Notes: generated from the letters alone by a model not told the origin. A DNA stretch of 42,777 nucleotides from Pseudomonadota bacterium (GCA_020161215.1 JAIUOM010000024.1:1-42777); one strand, 5' to 3'. Shown: positions 17,172 through 25,492, numbered from the stretch's first letter. Program-made: numbers and translations.

Positions 17172-18170
17172 ATGCGCGCGGCGTTTCGTGGTGTGGTCTT
17201 GAGCGGAGTTCTCTGGGCCTGGGTCGGCGTTCTGGCGGAAGAGGCCACGCGGCGTGTGGTCATGGTCCTGCCGCGTGAAGAGCAGAACATCGAGGTCGGA
17301 TTCAAGGACTACTTGCTCAAGCGCCTTCCGGGCGTGAAGTTCGAGATGGTCAGGTTTTCGGGCATCGCCGAAGACGGCCCCACCCTGGTCACAAAGGTTC
17401 GCGCGCTGCGCCCCGATCTGATCTATTCCTGGGGAACCGGCACCACCTTGGCGCTGGCCGGCCGCTACGACGCCACGGAGCCCAACCGCTACATCCGGGA
17501 CACGCCCATCGTCTTCACGGAAGTCACCGATCCTGTCGGCTCGGGCTTGTTGCGTCAGATGGATCCACCGCAACGCAACGTAACCGGGGTCACTCACGTC
17601 GCGCCGTTGACCGTGCAACTCAATGCGATCAAGGGCTATCGCTCGTTCAAGCGTCTGGGTTACATCATCAACCCGGATGAGTCGAACACGGTTCTGGTGG
17701 CGCAGCAACTGAAACGCATGAGCACCACCCACGGGTTTGAGCTGATGGAGGAAAGCATCCCCCTGAACTCCGGAGGTCGGCCCGATCCGACCGCGCTGCC
17801 GGGCTTGATACAACGACTGCGCGAGCGGGGCGCCGATCTCCTGTACATCGGCCCCAGTACTTTTCTGGCGTTCACGCACCGGGACCTGGTGACCAGAACG
17901 GCGATGTTCGCGGGCTTGCCTACCTTTTGCGCCACGGAAAGCGTGGTCAGGAAATCGCACTGTTTGTTCGGCCTCTTTTCGAACGGTGCGAACGTGGGGC
18001 GCTTCGCGGCGTACAAAGCCGCGCAGATCCTGCAGGACCGGGTCCCCCCTGACCGAATTCCGGCGCAGACCCTGCAACGGTTTTCGTTGCTGATCAACAT
18101 GTCGACCGCGAAAGCCCTGGATCTTTACCCACCGCTCGCCTTGCTGAGCGTGGCCGAGGTGATCCCGTGA
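17172..18170 (+). CDS. Periplasmic binding protein, ABC_sub_bind (PF04392-like) family
   Basis: A 332-residue exported protein. The ATG at 17172 begins a clean signal peptide (MRAAFRGVVLSGVLWAWVGV, cleaved near residue 22), 4 nt after the previous stop; an ATG at 17154 is an alternative. The mature protein has the family pattern: VVMVLPREEQNIEVGFKDYL, VTKVRALRPDLIYSWGTGTT, DTPIVFTEVTDPVGSGLL, NVTGVTHVAPLTVQLNAIKG, RLGYIINPDESNTVLVAQQL, and GADLLYIGPSTFLAFTHRDL. Such proteins normally serve an ABC importer (TrpX-like), but no permease or ATPase is nearby. A role as ligand-receptor for the neighbouring membrane sensors is inferred. The 3' end overlaps the next gene as GTGA. Confidence 0.85.
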   Translation: MRAAFRGVVLSGVLWAWVGVLAEEATRRVVMVLPREEQNIEVGFKDYLLKRLPGVKFEMVRFSGIAEDGPTLVTKVRALRPDLIYSWGTGTTLALAGRYDATEPNRYIRDTPIVFTEVTDPVGSGLLRQMDPPQRNVTGVTHVAPLTVQLNAIKGYRSFKRLGYIINPDESNTVLVAQQLKRMSTTHGFELMEESIPLNSGGRPDPTALPGLIQRLRERGADLLYIGPSTFLAFTHRDLVTRTAMFAGLPTFCATESVVRKSHCLFGLFSNGANVGRFAAYKAAQILQDRVPPDRIPAQTLQRFSLLINMSTAKALDLYPPLALLSVAEVIP

Positions 18171-18925
18171 ATCCCTCGTGGGCCGAATGGCCTCGCCCCC
18201 ACACCAATCTCTTCGCGTGCCTGGAGTTGGGGTGGCGCTGGTGGCTGATCGCCCTGTGCGGGTTGGCGCTGCTGGCCGCGACGCTGGTGAAACTGCAGCA
18301 CGAGCAGGGGCTGGCGATGCGGCAGGCACGGCTGGAAATCACCTTGCGCGCCCTGAACGACCGGCTGGAGACCGGCCTCGCCCTGGGTTTCGAGCTAGGA
18401 GACAACCACCGTGCCCAAGCCATGCTCGAGGAGTTGCTCGCCGATGACTCGACCCTGATCTCGGCGGAGGTGTTCGACGCTTCCGGGATTTCGCTGTTCA
18501 ACACCGACCGAGGCGCGATAGGCGAACCGGTGCCTGCCGGTTGGTCGGTCGCCAGCACCAGGCTCAAGGACGGGCTCGCACCCTCCGCCCAGGGTGGATC
18601 CCAGCGGGCCTGGAGCGTCATGGGGCGGGATGATTTCACCCTGGGCCTGCCTCTGCGCAGTGCATTTGGCGAGCGCGTTGGTGATGTCTGCATCACCTCG
18701 CAGTACCCGGCCACGCCAACGCCTTGGACTCTGCTCGGTGCGATCGCCCTGTCCGGGCTCGGTCTCACCGCCCTGCTTGTGCTTCTGGCGCGCAATTTTT
18801 CCTTGGCGTTGGACGCCCGGCGCGACATCGCCACCAGCATGGCGGCCACGGCACGCTTGCAGTCCACCGACCAGCGCCTTTCCCAGGCGCTCGACGAACT
18901 CGGGCGAGTTCAGGACACCGCATGA
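18167..18925 (+). CDS. Membrane sensor protein, sensor domain A type
   Basis: 252 residues from GTG at 18167, coupled by GTGA overlap to the binding-protein gene. TM1 (about 24-44), an extracytoplasmic domain (45-182) and TM2 (about 187-208), then a short cytoplasmic helix (to 252) with heptad-like Leu/Ala spacing. The domain (GLALGFELGDNHRAQAMLEE, then LISAEVFDASGISLFNTDRG) follows the same residue pattern as domain A of the MFS fusion protein: GF..G...R.Q..L...L..D..L.S..V.D..G.IL....R. There is no kinase, cyclase or phosphatase domain. It probably acts with the next gene as a split sensor. Not recognised as a named family. Confidence 0.65.
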   Translation: MNPSWAEWPRPHTNLFACLELGWRWWLIALCGLALLAATLVKLQHEQGLAMRQARLEITLRALNDRLETGLALGFELGDNHRAQAMLEELLADDSTLISAEVFDASGISLFNTDRGAIGEPVPAGWSVASTRLKDGLAPSAQGGSQRAWSVMGRDDFTLGLPLRSAFGERVGDVCITSQYPATPTPWTLLGAIALSGLGLTALLVLLARNFSLALDARRDIATSMAATARLQSTDQRLSQALDELGRVQDTA

Positions 18926-20136
18926 TGCCCGGCGCCCCAACCACCGAGCGGCTGGGCAAGCGCTTCTCGCTGAGGGGGTTGCTGCTGCTTGGGCTGGCCT
19001 TCGTGGTCGCGGGCTGGGTGGCGGTGTTCCAACTTCGGGAGCTCAGCGCGCGAGAGGCCAGCGCCCGCGCCCGCCTGGTGGCCGACGATGTCGTGATTCA
19101 GGTGCAACGCGCCCTGCAAGCCAGCGTCCCGCTGGATCGGCTGGTCGGTGTCGAAGCGCTGTTCGACCACCGCCTACTGATCTTTGATGATCTGGTAAGT
19201 ATTCAGTTGCAAGACGCGAACGGGAAGCTGCTGCACGTGCGCGACCGCCCACGCGGCAGCCCAGACGCGTTTTCCATCAGTGCCCCGGTGCTGCAGTACA
19301 CAACACAGATCGCCAAGGTGGAGCTGCGTTGGCGGCAGCCGAGCGCGCTCGGTCAGATGCTGGCCTGGGCGCTGCCGTTGGGGGCCTTGTTTTTCCTGAC
19401 CGCCGCGCTCGCCTCGGAGGCCTTGCGCTACGACCTGAGCACCCGGATCGGGCGCCGGGACCGATTGGTCGCCCAGGCGTGCCGGCGCATTCTGTCCGGA
19501 CGGTTTGATTTTTGCCTCCCGCGTGTCCAACGTCGGGAGTTCGACACCCGCCTGCCGTGGCTGGGCGGACAGCTGCGCCACCTGAGCGAGCAGTCGGAGC
19601 GCGTCAAACGCCTGGCCTCTTCATTGCGGCGCACCGAGCCCGACGCAAACCGGCGTGCGGCCCTGGACCAGATTCTGCTGACCGCGCAAGTCGACGACCT
19701 GTTCACGAAAACGTCTGCGCGACTGGTTGACCCCACCGCCGACGCGGCCCGGCTGCGCTGGCGCGGGGTGTTGCTGGGCCTGGGCGCGTGGGTGCTGGTG
19801 GCCGTCTTGAGCTGGATCTACGGGGTCGTCGCTGCCCTGGCCGGTTTTCCGATGGCGGCTGTTGTGCTGATGCTGGCGGCTCGGCTGGGTTGGTGGCACC
19901 CCGACAGTTCGGGCAAATTTGGCGCGTTGATCGGTTGCCTGACCCTGGGGCCCGGTGCGATGCTCCTGGCGGTGCGGGTGGCGGCGCCCTCCGACTTTGA
20001 TGCCCTGGGACCATGGGGTGTGGCCGGCCTGTGCGCAGCCTGTCTGGGTGCGATGGTCTTGTCATGGATGGGCGTGTCGACCGGCGAGGCGAGAACATCC
20101 GCGGATTCGGACGACAAGGGCACCGATGTCGCTTAG
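18922..20136 (+). CDS. Membrane sensor protein, sensor domain B type, with multi-TM tail
   Basis: 404 residues from the ATG at 18922 (ATGA overlap). TM1 (about 14-34), extracytoplasmic domain (35-145), TM2 (about 150-170), a basic HAMP-like or coiled cytoplasmic stretch (170-270), then three or four TMs (about 275-392). The domain phrase ALQASVPLDRLVGVEALFDH parallels ALALGVPADKLVGVGSMLKS in domain B of the MFS fusion. It has no enzymatic output domain. It overlaps btrU by 11 nt, so its product is likely made in step with the phosphatase and may relay a signal to it in the membrane; that is inference. No named family is recognised. Confidence 0.65.
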   Translation: MMPGAPTTERLGKRFSLRGLLLLGLAFVVAGWVAVFQLRELSAREASARARLVADDVVIQVQRALQASVPLDRLVGVEALFDHRLLIFDDLVSIQLQDANGKLLHVRDRPRGSPDAFSISAPVLQYTTQIAKVELRWRQPSALGQMLAWALPLGALFFLTAALASEALRYDLSTRIGRRDRLVAQACRRILSGRFDFCLPRVQRREFDTRLPWLGGQLRHLSEQSERVKRLASSLRRTEPDANRRAALDQILLTAQVDDLFTKTSARLVDPTADAARLRWRGVLLGLGAWVLVAVLSWIYGVVAALAGFPMAAVVLMLAARLGWWHPDSSGKFGALIGCLTLGPGAMLLAVRVAAPSDFDALGPWGVAGLCAACLGAMVLSWMGVSTGEARTSADSDDKGTDVA

Positions 20137-22189
20137 AACCCGCATCACCGTGGTGGTAATCGCCGCCGTGCTGGCGCTGGGCCTGCTGCTGGGCTTTGTC
20201 TCCTGGCAGCGCGATAAGGAGTTGACGCGTCGAAACCACGACATGCTGCTGCGGTCACAATCGATCGCCTGGACCCGGCTGCAGAACGAGGCTGCGGCCA
20301 ATCTGCGTGCGGCCCTGGCCGGCGTGCTCGCCGACCCCGGTCTGGCGCGCGCCTGGGCCACCCAGGACCGGCAAGCCCTGAGCAAACTCGTGGACCCCGT
20401 GCTGGGCCAACATTCGGGCTGGAGAATCGACTGGTTCGACCAACGCCGCAGCCTGGTGCAATCCAGCTCCAGCGCGCTTCAGCAAAATTCGCTGGTGGAC
20501 ATAGTCTGGTTGTCGCGCCTGCTTGCCGACGACGCCCCGCTGTCGGGCTTGAGCCAGCCCTCGCATGAAGACTACTACCTGGTGGTGGCACAGGGGTTCG
20601 GCGAGCCGGGGTCCCGCGGCGCGTTGACCGTCGGGCTGCGCCTGGACAAGCTTTTGCCGGAGATGGCGGGCTCGGTACAGGGCCAAAGCGCCTTGATCAA
20701 TCTTCGTGGGCGCGAGGTCAGCAGCACTCTCCCCGGTTTGATCGACCTTGAAAATCTGGCCGGGACCGCCCGGCTAGCGCGTGTCGACACCCTGCGCGGC
20801 AAGGATCAGCGTGATTGGTTGATGGTCACGCTGCCCCTGAAGGGCCTGGATGGCCGACCGATGGGCGCCATGCTGTCGATGTGGGACACCACCCAGCAGC
20901 GTCTGGCGGACCTTCGGATGGAGGCGCTGGCGGCGGCGGCGGCGCTGCTGTTTGCCGGAGCGCTGGGCTGGCTGACCTTTCTTTATCTGCGGTATGCCAT
21001 GCGGCCATTGCAGCGCTCAGTCGGCGTGCTTCACTCCCTCGCGCAGGGAGATCTGCGTGCGGCACCCGACGAAGGCGACATGGAGCTGCCCGACGAGTCC
21101 GGGCAGATCGCGCGGGGCGTCGCCGCCTTGCGCGATGAAATGATGAACTTGGCGATGTTGCGTGACGAACGCGCGCGGGTCGGCGCCCAGCAGGAACGCT
21201 TGATCCGGCGCGAGTTGCGCCGCCTGGCATCCAGCCTGGACGCCGACACCCGGGCGGAAGTGCTTTCCGTGCTGGAGCCGACCGCCGCCCCAGACTCGGA
21301 AAAAGACCAGAACAGCCTGGTGGAGCTGGCCGGCATACTGGGGCGGATGTCCGGCCTGGTGCTGTCCCAGCAGGACCGCCTGGTGGGGCTGCTGAACCAA
21401 CTGCGCGAGGCCATGGTTCAGCAGGCGGCGCTGGTGAGCCTGCGGCAAGAGCTGGAAATCGCGCGCACCCTGCAGCTTTCGGTGCTGCCGCGCGCCGAGC
21501 CCGACACCTCGGCCGCGCACGTGTCGGCGCTGATGATTCCCGCCAAGGAAGTCGGGGGCGACTTTTACGACTATTTCGTGCTGGACGAGCAACGGCTGGC
21601 TCTGGTCATCGCCGATGTATCGGGCAAGGGGGTACCCGCCGCCTTCTTCATGGCCATCTCGCGCACCCTGCTCAAAAGCATCGCCAGCTTCATGCGCGAG
21701 CCGGCCCAGGTCATCGAGCGGCTGAACGATGAGCTGTGCGCCGACAACGAGCAAACCATGTTCGTCACGGCCTTTTTTGGGGTTCTTGACCTGACGACCG
21801 GCACCATGGAGTACGTCAACGCCGGGCACTGCGCCCCCCTCCTGCAGCGCGCGGACAAGACGGTGGAAACGCTCCCTCCGCAAGGCCAGAACGTGGCCCT
21901 CGCCGTCATGGACGGACTGCCCTTCACGCAGGCCAGGCTGCAATTCGCGCCAGGCGATACCCTGCTGCTGTACACCGATGGGGTCACGGAAGCCGCCAAT
22001 GCCGAGGCCGCTCTGTTCGGAGACGCCAGGCTGATGGATTTAATCAGGTCCGGCGTCGGCGTGGCGGCCGAGGACTTGCCCCAGTTCGTGCTTCAAGCCG
22101 TCCGCGACTTCGAAGCTGGCGCGGCCCAAGCCGACGACATCACCATGGTGGCTCTGCGGTATGTGGGAGCAGCGCAAGAAACGGCCTGA
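20126..22189 (+). CDS. btrU: BtrU/RsbU-like membrane PP2C (SpoIIE) phosphatase
   Basis: 687 residues from the ATG at 20126, which overlaps the preceding gene. TM1 (5-27), extracytoplasmic sensor (28-262), TM2 (265-290), HAMP (about 290-345), coiled coil (345-470), PP2C/SpoIIE domain (about 474-682). Catalytic motifs are intact: KEVGGDFYDYF, ALVIADVSGKGVPAAFFMAI, MEYVNAGHCAPLL, LLLYTDGVTEAAN and AQADDITMVALR, holding the metal-binding aspartates. In the Bordetella model BtrU dephosphorylates the STAS antagonist BtrV, which then releases the sigma factor to switch on T3SS genes. Architecture and linkage to an STAS gene, an RsbW-like kinase and an ECF sigma factor support the same role. Orthology is inferred from context. 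Confidence 0.9.
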   Translation: MSLRTRITVVVIAAVLALGLLLGFVSWQRDKELTRRNHDMLLRSQSIAWTRLQNEAAANLRAALAGVLADPGLARAWATQDRQALSKLVDPVLGQHSGWRIDWFDQRRSLVQSSSSALQQNSLVDIVWLSRLLADDAPLSGLSQPSHEDYYLVVAQGFGEPGSRGALTVGLRLDKLLPEMAGSVQGQSALINLRGREVSSTLPGLIDLENLAGTARLARVDTLRGKDQRDWLMVTLPLKGLDGRPMGAMLSMWDTTQQRLADLRMEALAAAAALLFAGALGWLTFLYLRYAMRPLQRSVGVLHSLAQGDLRAAPDEGDMELPDESGQIARGVAALRDEMMNLAMLRDERARVGAQQERLIRRELRRLASSLDADTRAEVLSVLEPTAAPDSEKDQNSLVELAGILGRMSGLVLSQQDRLVGLLNQLREAMVQQAALVSLRQELEIARTLQLSVLPRAEPDTSAAHVSALMIPAKEVGGDFYDYFVLDEQRLALVIADVSGKGVPAAFFMAISRTLLKSIASFMREPAQVIERLNDELCADNEQTMFVTAFFGVLDLTTGTMEYVNAGHCAPLLQRADKTVETLPPQGQNVALAVMDGLPFTQARLQFAPGDTLLLYTDGVTEAANAEAALFGDARLMDLIRSGVGVAAEDLPQFVLQAVRDFEAGAAQADDITMVALRYVGAAQETA

Positions 22190-22217
22190 GCCGTGTGCCC
22201 ATTAGCGCCTCAGGTGG

Positions 22218-22991
22218 TCATGTCCCGCGGGCCAGGCGTGCAAACACCAGGGTATTGCCCTGAGGGCGGCGCTGGTAGGCATTGATCCCCCACCATCCGT
22301 CCTGAGTCAGCTGGCGCTGACGCTTCCAGTCCAGGCCATGGACGAGCCGGAGTGTCTGATGGTTGAAGCTCCAGCGCCGCGACATCGACAGCGCCAGCAG
22401 CTGCCGCCGCAAACCGTCTATTTCACCCACCCACCCGATGCGCAAGCCCTCCCTCATCAGGTTGTGGCGGCTGACGTGGTTGCGCGGGGACACCATGGCC
22501 ACGCAAAAATCTCGCTCATGGGCCCGCGCCAAGGCCATTCGCGCCACCAGCAGCATGCGCTGAAGGCGCTGGCCGCGGTACGCCGGAAGTACCATGCAGC
22601 TGGTCAGATGCGCGGTGCGGGCCGGATCGGTGATTTTTGACGTAAAGCACCGGCCCAAGTTGTCGGGGTCGTCGGGGGCAGGCAAACCCAGCATGGCATA
22701 CGCCACCAACTGGTTCCCTTCGAACACCCCAATGGTTTCGCCCCGTGTCAAGGAATCACCGGTACCGATGTGCGTGCGCACGAACTGCTCTTCGTCAGGC
22801 TCCCGGACGTACAGGTCGGGATGCGGCAATTGGGTCAGCACCTGGTCACGCAACTGCAGCACGGCCGACACATCTTCCGTGGTCAGGTTGCGCGTGTGCA
22901 GGCGGCCCAGCCTGTCGTCCCGTGCCGGAGGCAGATCAGGCAGGCTTGGCGCAGTCAGGGGCGGCGCGTGCCGGGCCGACTCAGAACTCAA
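22218..22991 (-). CDS. GNAT-family N-acetyltransferase
   Basis: 257 residues. The central part has a GNAT fold pattern: strand QLVAYAMLGLPAPDDPDNLG, then the acetyl-CoA loop VLPAYRGQRLQRMLLVARMA (R-G-x-x-L), then VAMVSPRNHVSRHNLMREGL, the usual late strand-helix with Asn-His-x-x-Ser. The C-terminal 60 residues are Arg/Gln/Trp-rich. The start overlaps the sigma factor stop by 11 nt, so the two are cotranscribed and coupled. Substrate unknown: a metabolite, or a protein such as a T3SS component, are both possible. It converges with btrU, whose stop is 28 nt away. Confidence 0.8.
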   Translation of the reverse strand: MSSESARHAPPLTAPSLPDLPPARDDRLGRLHTRNLTTEDVSAVLQLRDQVLTQLPHPDLYVREPDEEQFVRTHIGTGDSLTRGETIGVFEGNQLVAYAMLGLPAPDDPDNLGRCFTSKITDPARTAHLTSCMVLPAYRGQRLQRMLLVARMALARAHERDFCVAMVSPRNHVSRHNLMREGLRIGWVGEIDGLRRQLLALSMSRRWSFNHQTLRLVHGLDWKRQRQLTQDGWWGINAYQRRPQGNTLVFARLARGT

Positions 22992-23628
22992 GCTCTACCC
23001 CACGGTCTCGCAGTTTCGCCTTGAGCTCGTTGCGTGCCCGTGACAGGCGGCTGCGCACCGTTCCAATGGGCACGCTGAGCAGCATCGCGGCGTCCTCGTA
23101 GGACAGTTCGTCCACCGCGACCAGCATCAATATCTCTCGCATGTGTTTGGGCAGATCCTCCATCGCCCGCAACAGGGCACGCACCTGCTCGGACCGGATC
23201 AACTCCTCCTCAAGCGACGGCTTTTCGCTCGACAGGTCGTCCAGCGCGGCGGCATCCGCACTGAAGTCGTAACGGCGATGGGGCGCACGCGCAAGGTAGT
23301 TGCGCACCAGATTCATGGCAATGCCGTAGAGCCAGGTGGAAAGCTCGGATTTGCCTTGGAAGCCGGCGTAGGAGTTCACGGCTTCCGCGAAAGCTTGCTG
23401 GGTCAGATCCTCGGCATCGTCCGAATGGCCGATGTTTTTGATGATGAAACGATGCAGCCGTGTCCAGTGCGCCCGTACCAGGTCGCGGAACAACAGTTCG
23501 CGTTGGCCATCCCCCTGGACTTCGATGTCACGGTCTTCCGCCTGAAGGCAGTCCAGGGCAACAGCATCTGGACAGGGCGCACTCACACCACATTCTGTTA
23601 CGGACAAGGACGAAGGACACATGACCAT
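22981..23628 (-). CDS. btrS: ECF-type RNA polymerase sigma factor, BtrS-like
   Basis: 215 residues from the ATG at 23628 (or 23622). Region 2 includes FRDLVRAHWTRLHRFIIKNI, SDDAEDLTQQAFAEAVNSY and STWLYGIAMNLVRNYLAR; region 4 includes LPKHMREILMLVAVDELSYE and DAAMLLSVPIGTVRSRLSRA. Both sigma domains are present, with an N-terminal extension of about 40 residues. It lies next to the T3SS operon and partner-switching genes, as BtrS does in Bordetella, where it transcribes T3SS genes. The gap upstream (23629-23881) should contain its promoter. No classical membrane anti-sigma gene follows; the RsbW-like kinase is the probable antagonist. Assignment as BtrS is inferred. Confidence 0.88.
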   Translation of the reverse strand: MVMCPSSLSVTECGVSAPCPDAVALDCLQAEDRDIEVQGDGQRELLFRDLVRAHWTRLHRFIIKNIGHSDDAEDLTQQAFAEAVNSYAGFQGKSELSTWLYGIAMNLVRNYLARAPHRRYDFSADAAALDDLSSEKPSLEEELIRSEQVRALLRAMEDLPKHMREILMLVAVDELSYEDAAMLLSVPIGTVRSRLSRARNELKAKLRDRGVELEF

Positions 23629-23881
23629 TCGAGACTATCTTTGCGATAGCACCCCGGCATCCCTGAAATCCGGTAGGACACACTTATTCTTATGTTTCAA
23701 GTCATTTCTTCGAGTTTCTTGATCTGACTCCGAATTTACATGCCTTTTTGACGCGAGAGCAGAAATTGGTCAAAAATTATGCGATTTGATGGAACTAAGC
23801 TTGTGCTCGGGTTACTCAGTGCCTGAACGATCCGCCAGAGGTCCTGGCCCTTAACGGCCTGTCCGATGTCCCCTTAGTATC
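23629..23881. promoter_or_regulatory. Divergent intergenic region of the regulator genes
   Basis: 253 bp between the sigma factor gene (leftward) and the unknown gene at 23882 (rightward). It is clearly more AT-rich than its surroundings, especially 23680-23800, and contains a TTGACG-like hexamer at 23758-23763. No well-spaced -35/-10 pair or repeat stands out. It is the most likely place for promoters and regulator sites of both flanking units. Confidence 0.45.
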
Positions 23882-24469
23882 TTGAGCATCCAAAACCCCC
23901 TCCCACCGCCCGGCGCGAACGGCACCCCGTTGCTGGACGCCTTCCGGCAAGAGGCATCCCGCCACGATGCCGTGCACGTCACGCTGGACGACAGCAGTTG
24001 GCGCGTGCATGGCGTGGGGGTCATGCCGCAGAGCCGCCGCGAGGTGGCCTGGGTCAGCGCTGACGAGGTGCCACCGGACGCCACTTCAGTATTTGTCCAG
24101 GCGCTACAGCAGTCTTTTTCCAGCGGCATCAGTCAGGCCGTCGCCCGTGCACTCGATCTTCAACCGTCCCCTGGTCAACCGCTGTCCTCGCGCACCGTGA
24201 CACAAGCGCTGGACATGGCGGAAACCGGGCACAAGGCCCTGTCAGGGGTCGATTTTTTCACCCGCCTGCAGTTTTCCGCGGTGGCCGATGGCCCCCAGTT
24301 CCGCCGGGTCTGCGCGAGCCTGGAGCGCGCAGGCTTGAGCTTGCTCCCTGCGCAGCGCGAACACATTGACAGGCAGCTCGAACAGCGCTTCCTTGAGGCC
24401 CAGTCACGGGGCGCATCGCCAGTTCCACCTGAGGTCGTCGAAGGCTGGCTGAAGCAGGCGCTGGGATAA
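23882..24469 (+). CDS. Unknown protein in the T3SS regulatory island
   Basis: 195 residues if translation starts at the TTG at 23882 (SIQNPLPPPGANGTPLLDAF); no ribosome site is evident and there is no ATG until residue 48, so the start is uncertain. The first part is Pro/Gly-rich, then a beta-like segment (VHVTLDDSSWRVHGVGVMPQ), then a helical half with VTQALDMAETGHKALSGVDF, SLERAGLSLLPAQREHIDRQ and VEGWLKQALG. It has no signal peptide, membrane segment or recognised domain. It lies between the ECF sigma gene and the RsbW-like kinase gene. A disordered N-terminus could suit a secreted substrate, but this is a guess. Confidence 0.6.
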   Translation: MSIQNPLPPPGANGTPLLDAFRQEASRHDAVHVTLDDSSWRVHGVGVMPQSRREVAWVSADEVPPDATSVFVQALQQSFSSGISQAVARALDLQPSPGQPLSSRTVTQALDMAETGHKALSGVDFFTRLQFSAVADGPQFRRVCASLERAGLSLLPAQREHIDRQLEQRFLEAQSRGASPVPPEVVEGWLKQALG

Positions 24470-24543
24470 ACACCCCCCAAGCGCCGGCGGTCTCTGATCG
24501 GCTGTGGCGGACACGCCGCGCGGCACGGGTCCGGCCAAGCCCC

Positions 24544-24978
24544 TCAAGTCCGGCTGGCAACCAGGGTCAGCACGTTTTTGTCCTGCTCACGGGTGTAGTC
24601 CAGCGCTTGCAGGTAATGCTGCATCAGCCGCAGACCATGGCCGCCAACCCCCGCCTCTTCGACCGACTCGGCCACGGCGTCTGGCACGGCCGTGGTCGGG
24701 TCGAACGCCAGGCCGTCGTCCTCGATGCGCAGGACGATGCGGTCGGAAAGACTTGAGCACCTGAGGCGCAGCCGGCGGTCGGCGCTCCCCTCGGCTCCGA
24801 ACGCGTGCGTCACGATGTTCGTCAACGCCTCATCCGCGCTGAGGGTCAGTCCGAAGGTGACGCGTGAAGGCCAGTCATCCCGCTCGGCCAACTGCTCTAG
24901 CCAACTCAACGCGACCGCGATCTGGTCCAGCCGCGCGAGGATGTCAAGCGCGTCCGCGCCGCACGGGGTGCGGCTCAT
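24544..24978 (-). CDS. btrW: RsbW/BtrW-like anti-sigma factor serine kinase
   Basis: 144 residues from the ATG at 24978 (an upstream start at 25032 would add 18). It is a single HATPase_c_2 (GHKL) domain with N-box LSADEALTNIVTHAFG (Glu and Asn present), G1 box IEDDGLAFDP and G2 box VGGHGLRLMQHYLQALDYTR. This is the size and motif set of RsbW/SpoIIAB-type switch kinases that bind a sigma factor or phosphorylate an STAS partner. It is divergent from the STAS gene, with 102 bp between them, whereas such pairs are usually in one operon. Role in controlling the nearby ECF sigma factor is inferred from the Bordetella Btr system. Confidence 0.85.
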   Translation of the reverse strand: MSRTPCGADALDILARLDQIAVALSWLEQLAERDDWPSRVTFGLTLSADEALTNIVTHAFGAEGSADRRLRLRCSSLSDRIVLRIEDDGLAFDPTTAVPDAVAESVEEAGVGGHGLRLMQHYLQALDYTREQDKNVLTLVASRT

Positions 24979-25080
24979 GGCGACCCGGCCCCGGCTGACG
25001 GATAGGCATGAACCATGGGGCAACGTTATCATGTCCTGGCCCGAACGGCTTTGCCGCCAACCCTTTGCTTCCTATTTTTC

Positions 25081-25419
25081 ATGCTTCAACACGAACCCCT
25101 CGACAACGCGCGGCTGATCATTCTGTCTGGCCAGCTCAACAGCGGCAACGCGGGAACCGCCGAAAGCGACATCGTGGCACTGATTGAGCAAGGCCAGCAC
25201 CGGCTGCTGTTCGACTTCACGCAACTGGACTACATCTCCAGCGCCGGCCTGCGGGTCGTGCTGGTGGCCGCCAAGCGTCTGAAGCCGGTGTCGGGCAAGC
25301 TGGTGCTGTACGGCATGCAGCCGCAGGTCCACGAGGTGTTCCAGATCAGCGGTTTTTTGAACATTCTCGACGTGGTGGAGACCCAGGAGGAAGCGCTGCG
25401 GCGCCTGCCCCAAGGTTGA
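25081..25419 (+). CDS. btrV: STAS-domain anti-sigma factor antagonist, BtrV-like
   Basis: 112 residues from the ATG at 25081; an upstream start at 25015 would add a hydrophobic stretch not expected in this family. The STAS core is plain: ARLIILSGQLNSGNAGTAES, HRLLFDFTQLDYISSAGLRV, VLYGMQPQVHEVFQISGFLN. The Ser in DYISSAGLRV is the residue phosphorylated by the kinase and dephosphorylated by the PP2C phosphatase in this family. Expected to act in the cytoplasm as the switch between the BtrW-like kinase and the sigma factor. It is 73 nt upstream of the response regulator gene on the same strand. Confidence 0.9.
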   Translation: MLQHEPLDNARLIILSGQLNSGNAGTAESDIVALIEQGQHRLLFDFTQLDYISSAGLRVVLVAAKRLKPVSGKLVLYGMQPQVHEVFQISGFLNILDVVETQEEALRRLPQG

Positions 25420-25492
25420 CCGCCCTGCCGCACCCAGCCGACAGGCTGTCCGTCGGCCAAATCCCGCCTTTTTCCGGCCCGAGCAGCGCACC

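Noticed and set aside
23629-23881. hrpII-type box (TTCG-N16-TTCG) upstream of regulators
   Set aside because: No correctly spaced pair was found, and regulation here is of the Btr type, not HrpB type.
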